From: Verrucomicrobiota bacterium
GTDB taxonomy: Bacteria > Verrucomicrobiota > Verrucomicrobiia > Opitutales > Opitutaceae
DNA: 32,071 nt
Assembly: GCA_023446735.1 (NCBI GenBank)
Contig: JAEXPQ010000176.1
Coordinates: 1-32,071 of the forward strand
Reading direction: 5' to 3'
Of this stretch, positions 6,792 to 14,853 are shown in pieces. The position numbers and the translations under genes are program-made. The notes beneath the pieces are model-generated. The model was not told where the DNA came from. It saw only the letters and a list, made by a program, of their open reading frames with translations, and made no database searches. Numbering within the stretch: position 1 is the stretch's first letter; each line of letters opens with the position of its first letter.

Positions 6792-7664
6792 TCATCCGAA
6801 GTGCGCGCCGGGTGCAAGGCGTCGGGCGCGGAGCATCGCGGCGACGCAGGCGCAGGCGAGGGCGGCGAGGCCGTGCTTGAGCGAGTGGCCGCTGAAGGCG
6901 CCGCCGGTGAGGCCGAAGAGGACCCGGTCGGAGTGCTCGGCGGCGAACGCGAGGGCGTAGCAGCCGAGGCCGGCGACGAGCCAGTTGCGGTGTTCGCCGC
7001 GCCGGCGGAAGAGCGTGAGCAGCGTGGGCACGCCCACGAGCGCGAGGAGTTGCACGGCGAAGTAGGGACGCAGGTCGTCGTGGCGTTGCCACCAGAAGAC
7101 GCTCCACACGCCGAAGAGGATCGCGGGCAGCAGCGCGCGGCGCCCGGCGCGCGGGGTGATTGTTTCGCCGAGAACGGCGGCGAACAGGCTCGTGAACGCG
7201 ATGGTCATAGGAAGGCGGTCCCAGACCAGCGAGGCGTTCGACGGCGCGAGATGGTACCAGCCCGACCCGAACGCGACCAGTGTCACCCCGGCGAAAAAGG
7301 CGACCCACGCCGGGCGCGTGGGCGCGGCTGGTTGCCGGAGCGCCTCGCGCAGACCGAGGAGCCCGGCGAGGAGGAACGGCAGGTTGGTGAGGACGTCGAG
7401 CGCGTTGGGCAGCCCGAGCCAGGGTCGTGTATCCGCGAACGCGTGGTAGGCGTTGCTCTGCCGGAGGGGCGGCAGGAGGAAGAGCAGGGCCGGCAGCAGT
7501 CCCGTCAGCACCGCGGCGATGAGTACGCGGGGCAGCGGCGGGCCGGCGGAAGGTTGGTCGGTGGCGGGGACGTCGTCGCGCGGGTGGCAGGGGGGCGTGG
7601 GCCGCAGCGCGGCGGGACGGAGGGCCGACGGTGCGTTGATCGAGGAGAGGGAGGAGGTGCGCAT
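6792..7664 (-). CDS. Ceramidase-like (CREST superfamily) integral membrane hydrolase
   Basis: A 290-aa protein with about seven hydrophobic segments. It shows the spaced residues of the alkaline ceramidase/CREST superfamily: GSGWYHLAPSNASLVWDR (S134, H138, D149) and near the C-terminus FSGHSLKHG (H260, H264), which together would form the zinc site. Family members cleave amide bonds in ceramides (alkaline ceramidases) or act as lipid-modifying hydrolases or receptors. In bacteria the substrate is usually unproven. The genes after it (transporter, Aas) fit a role in lipid turnover. Residues 1-45 are proline- and alanine-rich with no membrane segment; this may be over-extension, but no better in-frame ATG follows. 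LysR is transcribed divergently from a 163-bp shared intergenic region. Confidence 0.75.
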   Translation of the reverse strand: MRTSSLSSINAPSALRPAALRPTPPCHPRDDVPATDQPSAGPPLPRVLIAAVLTGLLPALLFLLPPLRQSNAYHAFADTRPWLGLPNALDVLTNLPFLLAGLLGLREALRQPAAPTRPAWVAFFAGVTLVAFGSGWYHLAPSNASLVWDRLPMTIAFTSLFAAVLGETITPRAGRRALLPAILFGVWSVFWWQRHDDLRPYFAVQLLALVGVPTLLTLFRRRGEHRNWLVAGLGCYALAFAAEHSDRVLFGLTGGAFSGHSLKHGLAALACACVAAMLRARRLAPGAHFG

Positions 7665-7727
7665 GGGCGGAGGAGTGGCGTGCCCAAAGTCTACCGCCAC
7701 GGGGGGCCGAGGCGTTATTCGATAAAA

Positions 7728-7744
7728 CCGATGCGCGGCATCGG
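7728..7744. promoter_or_regulatory. Inverted repeat, candidate LysR operator
   Basis: CCGATG-N5-CATCGG, a perfect 6-bp inverted repeat with a 5-bp spacer, in the 163-bp region between the divergent ceramidase-like gene and the LysR gene. An AT-rich stretch (TTATTCGATAAAA, 7715-7727) lies beside it and is the least GC-rich point of the region, as expected for a promoter. LysR regulators usually bind T-N11-A dyads near their own divergent promoter. The assignment is positional inference. Confidence 0.4.
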
Positions 7745-7827
7745 CCGGCGTGATGGGGCGGCGCGGCGCGGACGTTGGCGTGGTCGCGGGGTTGCGCCGG
7801 GCGCGCGGGCGCGGCAGGTTCGGCGCC

Positions 7828-8727
7828 GTGCTCAACGTCCATCACCTCGAGTTGTTCTACCATGTGGCCCGGGCCGGCGGGATCAGCCGCGCGGTGAAAC
7901 GCATTCCCTACGGCATCCAGCAGCCGGCCGTGAGCGGGCAGATGGCGCAACTCGAGCGCGACCTCGGGGTCCGCCTGTTCGAGCGCAGTCCGTTCAAGCT
8001 CACCGCGGCCGGCGCGGAGCTGTTCGCGTTTGTCGAGCCGTTCTTCGGTGAGCTGCCGGTGGTCGAGGCACGCCTGCGCGAGGCCGCGGTACCGGCGCTG
8101 CGGATCGGGGCGGCGGAACTGGCGTTGCGCTTCCACCTGCCCGCGGTGCTGGAGCGGATGCGCCGCGCGGAGCCGAAGCTGCGGCTGACGTTGCGCTCGG
8201 GCTTCCAGGCGGAGATGGAAACTTGGCTCGTCGAGCGCGCGATCGACCTGGCGGTCACGCCGCTCGACCGGAAACCGGCGCGGCGGGTGCGTTCGCTGCC
8301 GCTGCTGCGGGTGCCGCTGGTGCTGCAGGTGCCGAAGAAGTCGTCGCTGAAATCTGCCGACGAGCTGTGGCGGCAGCGCAAGGTCACCGAGTCGTTGATC
8401 GCGCTGCCGGAGAGCGAGAGCGCGGTGCGCCGTTTCCGCAAGGGACTGCTCAAGCGCGGCGTGCGCTGGCCGACGGCGATCGAGGCCAGCTCGCTGGAAT
8501 CGATCACCGAGCTGGTCGCGAGCGGCGCGGGCGTCGGGCTCAACGTCGCCCTGCCGGAGGTGACGAAGCATCCCGGCGTGCGCGTGCTGCCGCTGGAGGG
8601 TTTCGAACCGCTCGAGATCGCGGCGTTGTGGCTGGGCGAACCGGCCCCGCTGGTCGCGGCGTTGCTCGCCGAGGCCAGCGCCTATGTGCGCAAGGCGTGG
8701 CCGCAGTGGGAGTGCGTGGGGCGCTGA
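7828..8727 (+). CDS. LysR-family transcriptional regulator
   Basis: A 299-aa protein from the GTG at 7828. I chose this start because the family's N-terminus begins here (VLNVHHLELFYHVARAGGIS); the ATG at 7750 would add 26 arginine/glycine-rich residues. The winged helix-turn-helix covers residues 1-60, with QQPAVSGQMAQLERDLGVRLFER as the conserved end. Residues 75-295 form the periplasmic-binding-like effector domain (LRIGAAELALRF..., LVASGAGVGLNVALPE). The HTH carries PYGIQQPAVSGQ where SQPAVSRQI is usual. It is divergent to the ceramidase/MFS/aas group, which LysR proteins commonly control. Only 10 bp separate its stop codon from the convergent GH20 stop. Confidence 0.88.
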   Translation: MLNVHHLELFYHVARAGGISRAVKRIPYGIQQPAVSGQMAQLERDLGVRLFERSPFKLTAAGAELFAFVEPFFGELPVVEARLREAAVPALRIGAAELALRFHLPAVLERMRRAEPKLRLTLRSGFQAEMETWLVERAIDLAVTPLDRKPARRVRSLPLLRVPLVLQVPKKSSLKSADELWRQRKVTESLIALPESESAVRRFRKGLLKRGVRWPTAIEASSLESITELVASGAGVGLNVALPEVTKHPGVRVLPLEGFEPLEIAALWLGEPAPLVAALLAEASAYVRKAWPQWECVGR

Positions 8728-8737
8728 CGGCGCGCGA

Positions 8738-10651
8738 CTACCGGGTCGGCAGTTCGCGCGGCGTGCGCAGCCACGGCAGGCCGAGGGCGGCGCGGTCGAG
8801 GCGGCGGGCGAGTTCGAGCAAGGCGGTGCGGACGCGGAAATACTCCGAGGGACGGTTGCGCGCGTGCCAGAGAGTGGAGACGTCGGCCTCGAAACGGCGC
8901 AGGTCGTTGGCGATGGCGGTGGCGTCGATGCCGCGTGGAGCCTTGCGCTTCTTCGCAAAACAGACGAGCAGGCCGCCGAGCGCCTGCATGAGCGCCTGGC
9001 CGCGGGCGCCGACGAGCGCCTCGCGCAATGCGAGCGGATCCTGCGGCTGCGCGGCGGCGGCGACCTTCGCGAGTTGGGCGCGGAGCTTCTCGATCTTGTC
9101 GTGGGCGGCGAAGGCGGCGGCGGGATCCAGATTCAGGATGCCGATGGGAAGGCCGGTGGCGGCGTCCCACCAGTCGGAGGGGCGGTGCGGCGTGGGGTCG
9201 AACCAAAGCACGAGCTGCTTCCACGGGACGACGGCGGCGGAGCCGATCTCGCGCAGGAGCTGGGCGTAGGTCTGGGAGGCATCGCCGACCTCGAGGGTGT
9301 TGAAGGCGGCGTCGAACGCGGCGGCGGTCGTGGCTTTGGTGTTCCACGACGCGGCGGCGCCGAGGAGCAGACCGTGGTGGCTGTTGCCGAGGAAGTTGAT
9401 GTGGCCGCGGTCGCCCCAGTCGGTGTTGAGGAAGCCGGCGGCGCCGGTGCGGCGGCCGCGTTGCGCGAAGCCGAGGATGTTGGCGGTGGCGGTGTCGAGA
9501 TCGTTCACCCAGCGGTCCCAGCCGCAGCAACCGGGGCAGACGTAGAACGCGCGGCCGGCCTTCTTGAAGAGCGCGCTCTTGGTGTCGTGGAGATCGGCGG
9601 AGTAGTCCCAGTCGAGCGCGATGGAGTCGGCGGGGACCTCGCGCACGAGCTCGGGGTGGTTGCCGACGATGTCGCCCCAGAACATGGGGACGGCGCCCTC
9701 GGCGCGGACGACGCCGCAGAGCTTCTTGAGGAAGTCGACGTAGAGGCGGCCGACGCCGTGTTTCTGGGCGAAGGTGGCGTTGCGGCCCTTGCCGAGGTCG
9801 AAGGTCTCGTCGCAGCAGAGGTTGAAGTGCTTCGAGCGGAAGAGCGGGCGCAGCTCGCGGATCATCTCGGCGACGAGCGCGAAGGAGTCGGCGTGGCGGC
9901 AGTCGAGCGTGTAGTGGCCCATTCGATCCCACCAGGAGAAGGGGAGCGCGGAGCCGTCGAGGTCGTACTCGTTGAGATGCTGTTTCCGCGGGGCGACGAG
10001 CGCGGTGTAGAAGTGGCCGAAGGTGCTGAGGGAGGGGACGAGCTCGATGTGGTGGCGGGCGCAGTGCTCGTCGAGGGCGATGATGTCGTCGGCGGTGAGC
10101 GGGTCGGAGCCGGCCCAGATGTCGGGGTGGTTTTTGAACGCGAAGGTGTGCTCCACGTAGAGCTGGAGCTGATTGAGCTTCGCGACGGCCATCTTCTCGA
10201 CGAGGGCGAAGAGGGTGGCGCGGGTGGGGACCTTGCCGCGGGTGAGGTCGTGGTAGAAACCGCGGACGGGGTAGTCGGGCGCGTCGGTGATTTTCAATGC
10301 CGGCAACTCGGCGCTGCATTGGCGGACGATCTGGAGCAACGTCTGGAGGCCGTAGAAGACGCCGGCAGCATCGGCGCCGACGAGGGCAATGCCCTTGGTC
10401 GAGATGGTGAGCGTGTAGCTCTGGGCCGGGCCGTCGGCGCCGAGGGTGCACTCGATGGCGCCTTCGCCGGGGGAGAGGAAGGCCGGGGCGGCGGTGTGGG
10501 TACCGATCTCGTCGACGATGCGCTGCGCGAGGGCATCGGTGGCCGGGCCGGAGTGCTCGGGCAGGACGAGGCGTTTGGCGTGGGAGAGCGGGAAGGCGCC
10601 GCGGGTGTAGCGGATCGATTTGGGCGGCGGGATGAACTGGAGCGCAGGCAT
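8738..10651 (-). CDS. Glycoside hydrolase family 20 (beta-N-acetylhexosaminidase-like)
   Basis: A 637-aa protein. Residues 1-125 form the GH20b-like alpha/beta domain (GIALVGADAAGVFYGLQTLLQI is the typical join), followed by the TIM-barrel from about 128 (YPVRGFYHDLTRGKVP). FNLCCDETFDLG supplies the Asp-Glu pair (D281, E282) of substrate-assisted catalysis, in which the substrate 2-acetamido group is the nucleophile. From about 480 the protein is helical with no family I recognise. No signal peptide is visible, so the enzyme is probably cytoplasmic and acts on imported or recycled amino-sugar oligosaccharides (chitin, glycan or peptidoglycan fragments). The ATG at 10651 begins right at the domain. 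The aminotransferase gene is divergent across 126 bp in which I see no clear site. Confidence 0.88.
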   Translation of the reverse strand: MPALQFIPPPKSIRYTRGAFPLSHAKRLVLPEHSGPATDALAQRIVDEIGTHTAAPAFLSPGEGAIECTLGADGPAQSYTLTISTKGIALVGADAAGVFYGLQTLLQIVRQCSAELPALKITDAPDYPVRGFYHDLTRGKVPTRATLFALVEKMAVAKLNQLQLYVEHTFAFKNHPDIWAGSDPLTADDIIALDEHCARHHIELVPSLSTFGHFYTALVAPRKQHLNEYDLDGSALPFSWWDRMGHYTLDCRHADSFALVAEMIRELRPLFRSKHFNLCCDETFDLGKGRNATFAQKHGVGRLYVDFLKKLCGVVRAEGAVPMFWGDIVGNHPELVREVPADSIALDWDYSADLHDTKSALFKKAGRAFYVCPGCCGWDRWVNDLDTATANILGFAQRGRRTGAAGFLNTDWGDRGHINFLGNSHHGLLLGAAASWNTKATTAAAFDAAFNTLEVGDASQTYAQLLREIGSAAVVPWKQLVLWFDPTPHRPSDWWDAATGLPIGILNLDPAAAFAAHDKIEKLRAQLAKVAAAAQPQDPLALREALVGARGQALMQALGGLLVCFAKKRKAPRGIDATAIANDLRRFEADVSTLWHARNRPSEYFRVRTALLELARRLDRAALGLPWLRTPRELPTR

Positions 10652-10777
10652 GGCGCAGGTTTGCCGGCGCGCGGGCGGGAGGGCAAGGAAGAGGGCGGGG
10701 GCGCGGCGGTGCGCGCCGGGATTTCGCCTCGACGGGGGCTGGGGCGGGCGGGATGTTGTGCCGTTCACTTTCTGGAA

Positions 10778-11977
10778 ATGACCACCGCCGGCTCCTCCCT
10801 TTCTTCCCTCTTCTCCCGTCGCACGCAGCGTCTGCAGCGTTCGGTCATCCGCGAGATCCTCAAGGTCACCGAGGATCCGTCGATCATCTCGTTCGCGGGC
10901 GGCCTGCCCAACCCGAGCACGTTCCCGGTGGCGGACGTGGCGGAGTCGGCCGCGAAGGTCCTGCGCGAGGCGGGCACGGCGGCGCTCCAGTATTCGACGA
11001 CGGAGGGTTACCGCCCGCTGCGTGAGTTCATCGCGCGGCGCTACACGGAGAAGCGCGGGCTCGCGGTCGACCCGGACGAGATCCTCATCACCAACGGCTC
11101 GCAGCAGGGGCTCGACCTGCTCGGCAAGGTGCTCATCGACGCGGGCGACACGGTGCTGCTCGAGCGGCCGGCGTACCTCGGGGCGATCCAGTCGTTCTCG
11201 GCGTACGAGCCGAAGTTCGCATCGGTGACACTCGAGGATGATGGCCCGAACATCGACGAGCTGCGCGCGGCGCTCGACGACCGGAAGCCGAAGATCTTCT
11301 ACACGGTGCCGAACTTCCAGAATCCGTCGGGCCTGTCGTACTCGGCGGCGAAGCGGGCGGCCGTGGGGCGGCTCTGCGCGGAACGTCCGGTGGTGCTGGT
11401 GGAGGACGACCCGTACGGCGAGCTGCGTTTCCGCGGAGAGCCGCTGCCGGCGCTGCGCGCGCACTGCCCGGGCAGCGTGATGCTCGGTTCGTTCTCGAAG
11501 ATCGTGGCGCCAGGGCTGCGGCTGGGCTGGATCGTGGCGCCGCGCCAGTTGATGGATTTGATGGTTACGGCGAAACAGGGCGTGGACCTGCACTCGAACT
11601 ATTTCTCGCAGCGCGTGGTGCACCAGCACCTGCTCGACCACGACCTCGACAAGCACATCGCGCTCGTGCGCGACCTCTACGGCCGGCAGCGCGATGCGAT
11701 GGTGGCGGCGATCAAGCGGCATTTCCCGGCCGAGGTGTGGTGCAGCGAGCCGGACGGCGGGATGTTCCTCTGGGCGCGGTTGCCGGAAGGCTGCTCGGTG
11801 ATGGAGCTCTTCAAGGTGGCGATCACGCGCAAGGTGGCGTTCGTGCCGGGATCGGCGTTCTTCGTCGAGCCGGACGACCGGCACCTGCGGCTCAACTTCT
11901 CCAACTCCGACGAGGCGAAGATCGAGGAAGGTATCCGGCGCTTGGGTGAGGCGATCGGCGAGATGCGCCGGGCCTGA
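10778..11977 (+). CDS. PLP-dependent aminotransferase, class I/II (2-aminoadipate aminotransferase-like)
   Basis: A 399-aa fold-type I aminotransferase of the LysN/MocR-aminotransferase group. N-terminal IISFAGGLPNPSTFP, LQYSTTEGYRPLREFIARR and ILITNGSQQGLDLLGKVL are hallmark segments. TVPNFQNPSG (176-185) and VEDDPYGELRF (208-218) contain the cofactor-contacting Asn and Asp/Tyr. The PLP lysine is K241 in GSFSKIVAPGLRLGW. The C-terminal arginine for the substrate carboxylate is in HLRLNFS. Members act on 2-aminoadipate, aromatic, branched-chain or other amino acids; the substrate cannot be read from sequence here. The gene appears monocistronic with a hairpin 16 bp after the stop codon. There is no clear Shine-Dalgarno before the ATG. 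Confidence 0.87.
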   Translation: MTTAGSSLSSLFSRRTQRLQRSVIREILKVTEDPSIISFAGGLPNPSTFPVADVAESAAKVLREAGTAALQYSTTEGYRPLREFIARRYTEKRGLAVDPDEILITNGSQQGLDLLGKVLIDAGDTVLLERPAYLGAIQSFSAYEPKFASVTLEDDGPNIDELRAALDDRKPKIFYTVPNFQNPSGLSYSAAKRAAVGRLCAERPVVLVEDDPYGELRFRGEPLPALRAHCPGSVMLGSFSKIVAPGLRLGWIVAPRQLMDLMVTAKQGVDLHSNYFSQRVVHQHLLDHDLDKHIALVRDLYGRQRDAMVAAIKRHFPAEVWCSEPDGGMFLWARLPEGCSVMELFKVAITRKVAFVPGSAFFVEPDDRHLRLNFSNSDEAKIEEGIRRLGEAIGEMRRA

Positions 11978-11992
11978 AGGCGGCGGCCGCGA

Positions 11993-12012
11993 CGGAGCCG
12001 GCCCCGGCTCCG
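11993..12012. terminator. Hairpin between convergent genes
   Basis: An 8-bp perfect stem with 4-nt loop (CGGAGCCG/CGGCTCCG) in the 62-bp gap between the convergent aminotransferase and DUF2721 genes. No U-run; probably a bidirectional terminator or 3'-end stabiliser. Confidence 0.5.
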
Positions 12013-12039
12013 CTCGACCGGGAGCGGGCCGGTAGCCGC

Positions 12040-12525
12040 TCAGACGCCGGGGACTTTGGCGCGCTTGAACTCCACCTCGATGGCGTCGATCGAGAGCTTG
12101 ATCTCGTGGACGCAGATGCCCATCGAGCCGATGAAGCAGCCGAGTGAGCAGACGAAGATGCCCTGCCCGAGACGCTCGAAACTGTTGACGAGGGCTCCCA
12201 TGGAGAGAGCCGCGAGGATGATCGACGCCAGGCCGAGCATCTGCATCTGGCGGATCAGATGAAGACGCCGTCGAATGTTGATGAGCTGCGTCTCCCAGTG
12301 TGGCTGCGGCGAGGCGAGGTGCTCGGCGAGCATCTTGCGTGCGACGGCGGTCAGGCCGAGGAAACGGTTCGTGTACGCCAGAAACAACAGCGAGATGGCC
12401 GGGAAAATCAGGGCGGGAATGGCGGGATTCATGATGGATTGAACATCAGGTGCGGGAGAATCCCGCGCGGGACCGGATGTCGCCAGTCCCAAAAGGAGGA
12501 ACGGCGCGGCGCGCGCGGGGCGCAT
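12040..12525 (-). CDS. DUF2721-family small membrane protein
   Basis: The conserved part is VQSIMNPAIPALIFPAISLLFLAYTNR, an N-terminal helix with the pattern of DUF2721, followed by a basic stretch (RRRLHLIRQMQ) and two further membrane segments (LASIILAALSMGALV, IFVCSLGCFIGSMGI), ending in an acidic/basic tail. Function unknown. The start is uncertain. ATG at 12525 gives 161 aa with a signal-like N-terminus (MRPARAAPFLLLGLA) and keeps the conserved Val-Gln-Ser before the core. ATG at 12432 gives 130 aa and begins inside the conserved segment (MNPAIP). I prefer the longer form because family members have residues before that point. It is convergent with the aminotransferase and divergent from the GNAT gene. 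Confidence 0.7.
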   Translation of the reverse strand: MRPARAAPFLLLGLATSGPARDSPAPDVQSIMNPAIPALIFPAISLLFLAYTNRFLGLTAVARKMLAEHLASPQPHWETQLINIRRRLHLIRQMQMLGLASIILAALSMGALVNSFERLGQGIFVCSLGCFIGSMGICVHEIKLSIDAIEVEFKRAKVPGV

Positions 12526-12567
12526 GAGGGGTTGAAAGCGCGATCCCTTTGCTCCGTTGTGAGAGGC

Positions 12568-13035
12568 ATGAGCTGCGCGTGCTACACGGTCCGCCCGATG
12601 ACATTCGCCGACATTCCGGCGGCGTTGGCGCTTTGGCGGGTGACGGAAGGGATGGGGTTGGGCGACTCGGACCGGCCGGAGCGGTTGGTCGCGTTTCTCG
12701 AACGCAACCCGGGGTTGAGCGCGGTCGCGACCGCCGGTGACGGCCGGTTGCTCGGCGCGGTCCTGTGCGGCGACGACGGCCGGCGCGGCTACCTGCACCA
12801 CCTCGCGGTCGACCGCGAGCGCCGTCGGCAGGGGATCGCGAGGGCGTTGTTGGCCCATTGTTTCGCCGGGCTGGCGGCGCGCGAGATCGAGAAGTGCAAC
12901 ATCTTCCTCCTCGCCGACAACGTCGCGGGCGAGCGCTTCTGGCTCCGCGAGGGGTGGGCTGTTCGCGACAACCTGAAGGTTCTGCAGCGCAACGTGGAGG
13001 CCGGAGCGAAGGTGGATTGCGGCTGCACATGCTGA
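12568..13035 (+). CDS. GNAT-family N-acetyltransferase with cysteine-rich tail
   Basis: A 155-aa protein with the GNAT fold: beta-strand/helix start YTVRPMTFADIPAALALWR, motif A with YLHHLAVDRERRRQGIARALLAH (the RRQGIA turn binds the acetyl-CoA pyrophosphate) and motif B with IFLLADNVAGERFWLREGW. It should transfer an acetyl group from CoA to an unidentified amine in the cytoplasm. GAGAGG at 12561-12566 is close to the ATG. The last five residues are CGCTC and the N-terminus has MSCAC, giving five cysteines in two short stretches at the ends. That is unusual for the family and may reflect metal or redox interaction. Probably a single-gene unit, convergent with the prenyl synthase. Confidence 0.82.
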   Translation: MSCACYTVRPMTFADIPAALALWRVTEGMGLGDSDRPERLVAFLERNPGLSAVATAGDGRLLGAVLCGDDGRRGYLHHLAVDRERRRQGIARALLAHCFAGLAAREIEKCNIFLLADNVAGERFWLREGWAVRDNLKVLQRNVEAGAKVDCGCTC

Positions 13036-13052
13036 GGCGCTCCGCGGCGCGC

Positions 13053-13077
13053 GGGACGGCCGGAGGCGTGGCGTCCC
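13053..13077. terminator. Imperfect hairpin between convergent genes
   Basis: GGGACG(g)CC can pair with GGCGTCCC across the 43-bp gap between the convergent GNAT and polyprenyl synthase genes. The stem is 8 bp with one bulged G and a loop of about 8 nt. A bidirectional terminator is likely. Confidence 0.5.
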
Positions 13078-13078
13078 C

Positions 13079-13957
13079 TCAGTTGCCCCGGTGCAACAGC
13101 GACTCGACGAGGGCGCGGAGGAATGCGGTGTCGCCGGGAAGCTTGGACAGCTCGGCGAGCGCTTCCGCGGTGTAGGCGGCGGCGCGGGCGCGGGCGCCGT
13201 CGAGGCCGAGCACGCGGACCATCGTAGCCTTCTGCGACTGGGCATCCTTGCCGGCGGTCTTGCCGAGTTCGGCCGAGGTCGCGGTGGTATCGAGCACGTC
13301 GTCGATCGTCTGGAACGCGAGCCCGACGGCGCGGCCAAGGCGGCGGAGCGTGGCGAGCTGGGTTTCGTCGGCGCCGCCGACCAGGCCACCGAGCGCGAGG
13401 CTGCAGGCGATCATCGCGGCGGTCTTGCCGTTGTGGATGAACTCGACTTGGTCGCGGGTGGCCGTGATGCGCTCGCCCTCGATATCTTCCATCTGGCCGC
13501 CGATGAGCTCGGTGCTGCCGGCGGCCTGGCCGAGTTCGCGCACGAGCGCGGTGGCGAGCGCGGGGCGGTCGGCGTAGTGGGTGGCGAGGAGAGCGAAGGC
13601 GTGGGTGAGCAGGGCGTCGCCGGCGAGGATGGCAGTGGGCTCGTCGAAGGCCTTGTGGCAGGTCGGGCGGCCGCGGCGCAGGTCGTCGTTGTCGAGCGCC
13701 GGCAGGTCGTCGTGGATCAGCGAATAGGTGTGCACGCACTCGATGGCGGCGGCCGCCGCGACGGCGTCGGTGCGCTGACCGAAGAGTTCGGCCGCGGCGA
13801 GCACGAGCACGGGCCGGATGCGTTTGCCGCCGGCCTCCAGGCTGTAGCGCATGGCGGAGTGGAGGCGCGCGGGGCGTGTCGGCGCTGCGGGCACGAAGCG
13901 GTCGAGCGCCTGTTCGGCCTCGTGGCGGAGTTGTTGAAGGTGGGCGGCGAAGTCCAT
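13079..13957 (-). CDS. ispA: Short-chain polyprenyl diphosphate synthase (farnesyl/geranylgeranyl type)
   Basis: A 292-aa trans-isoprenyl diphosphate synthase of IspA length. The first aspartate-rich motif is DDLPALD (83-89) and the second DDVLD (219-223), both binding the Mg-diphosphate of the allylic substrate. GGKRIRP (43-49) and GKTAGKD are further family marks. It condenses IPP with DMAPP/GPP to make FPP, or possibly GGPP, in the cytoplasm; this feeds undecaprenyl, quinone and hopanoid/carotenoid routes. Chain length cannot be fixed by eye, though the two residues inserted in the first motif (DDxxxxD) are typical of bacterial IspA. The symbol is given on family grounds. It is divergent from the NarL-type regulator across 190 bp. 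Confidence 0.88.
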   Translation of the reverse strand: MDFAAHLQQLRHEAEQALDRFVPAAPTRPARLHSAMRYSLEAGGKRIRPVLVLAAAELFGQRTDAVAAAAAIECVHTYSLIHDDLPALDNDDLRRGRPTCHKAFDEPTAILAGDALLTHAFALLATHYADRPALATALVRELGQAAGSTELIGGQMEDIEGERITATRDQVEFIHNGKTAAMIACSLALGGLVGGADETQLATLRRLGRAVGLAFQTIDDVLDTTATSAELGKTAGKDAQSQKATMVRVLGLDGARARAAAYTAEALAELSKLPGDTAFLRALVESLLHRGN

Positions 13958-14056
13958 CGGTGGGATCGCCGGAGAATCGGGGCGCGGCGGGCGGTGGGAA
14001 AGCTCGAATCGGCGCGCGGCGCCCGGGTTGTTTTGTGCACTTGTCCCGCGGGCCGT

Positions 14057-14070
14057 TACGCCTAGACGTA
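14057..14070. promoter_or_regulatory. TACG-N6-CGTA dyad upstream of NarL-type regulator
   Basis: A 4+4 inverted repeat with a 6-bp spacer lies 77 bp before the regulator ATG, in the divergent region shared with ispA. NarL/LuxR-type regulators often bind short dyads containing TAC/GTA, so an autoregulatory site is possible. Weak evidence: short arms, single copy. Confidence 0.25.
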
Positions 14071-14147
14071 TGGGCCTGGCGGGGAGGGCCATGTCTTGTG
14101 CTGCATCATCGATGCCGTTTCCGCCTGCCCGGTCATCCAGTTCCAGC

Positions 14148-14804
14148 ATGAAAGCCATCCACCCCGAGCGAGTGAAGATTGTGCTAGTCGACGGGCATCC
14201 GCTGCTGCGCGCGGGGCTGCGGGAGTGTCTCGGCTGGCATTCCGCCCGTTTCGAGATCGTCGGCGAGTTCGGCGACGGCGAGAGCGCGTGGGACGCGGTG
14301 GCCCGGCTCGAGCCGGATCTGATCGTGATGGACCTGGAGCTGCCCGGGGAGGGTGGTCTCGCGCTCGCGCGTCGGCTCCACACGAACTTCCCGACGGCCA
14401 GGATCATGATCCTGACCGCGCATGACGATGGGCGGAAGATCACCGGAGCGCTCGAGGCGGGAGCCGCCGGCTACGTTTTGAAGAGCTGTTCCAGCGAGGA
14501 GCTGGTCACGGCGGTGGAAGCGGTGTCGGTTGGGCAGATCTATCTGTCGCCGGGGGCGTCGACGGTCATTGTTCGCGACCACCAGCGCCAGCGCATGGAA
14601 GGGGGCGACCTGCTTTCTCCGCGCGAGCTCGAGACGCTCAGGCAGATCGCGAACGGGCTCACGACCAAGGAGATCGCGTTCGCGCAGAAGGTGAGTCCGA
14701 AGACGGTCGATACGCATCGGCTGAACCTCATGACCAAGCTGCAGATCAACACCGTGGCGGGGCTCACGAAGTACGCCATCCGCGAGGGGTATGTCGCCCT
14801 GTAA
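14148..14804 (+). CDS. NarL/FixJ-type response regulator (REC-LuxR HTH)
   Basis: A 218-aa two-domain regulator. REC domain residues 9-125: phosphoacceptor D62 (LIVMDLELPG), T90 and K112 (GYVLKS). The acidic pair that binds Mg is VDG instead of the usual (D/E)D, so only one acid (D15) remains and phosphorylation may be altered. The LuxR-type HTH covers residues 155-212 (LSPRELETLRQIANGLTTKEIA, SPKTVDTHRLNLMTKL). No histidine kinase is adjacent; the nearest is the CheA hybrid 6 kb downstream in the next operon on the same strand. ATG 14148 is chosen because upstream codons encode a serine/proline-rich run. A hairpin follows 22 bp after the stop, so it is likely a separate transcript, possibly the regulator of the chemosensory operon. 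Confidence 0.88.
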   Translation: MKAIHPERVKIVLVDGHPLLRAGLRECLGWHSARFEIVGEFGDGESAWDAVARLEPDLIVMDLELPGEGGLALARRLHTNFPTARIMILTAHDDGRKITGALEAGAAGYVLKSCSSEELVTAVEAVSVGQIYLSPGASTVIVRDHQRQRMEGGDLLSPRELETLRQIANGLTTKEIAFAQKVSPKTVDTHRLNLMTKLQINTVAGLTKYAIREGYVAL

Positions 14805-14826
14805 GTCGCCGCGGGTCCCGGGCGCA

Positions 14827-14853
14827 AGCCCGCGGGAGCGTTGCTCCCGGGCT
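14827..14853. terminator. Hairpin after the NarL-type regulator
   Basis: AGCCCG..GGAGC can pair with GCTCCCGGGCT around a GTT loop: 11 bp with a 2-nt bulge. No T-run. It probably ends or trims the regulator mRNA before the leader of the chemosensory operon. Confidence 0.55.

Noticed and set aside
3128..6817. 1229-codon minus-strand open frame
   Set aside because: Arginine/proline/histidine-rich translation with no family; it is a shadow of aas and the MFS gene.
5353..8958. Very long minus-strand open frame spanning several genes
   Set aside because: Only the last 451 codons (MFS) are protein-like; the rest is an out-of-frame read through the ceramidase-like and LysR genes, a high-GC artefact.
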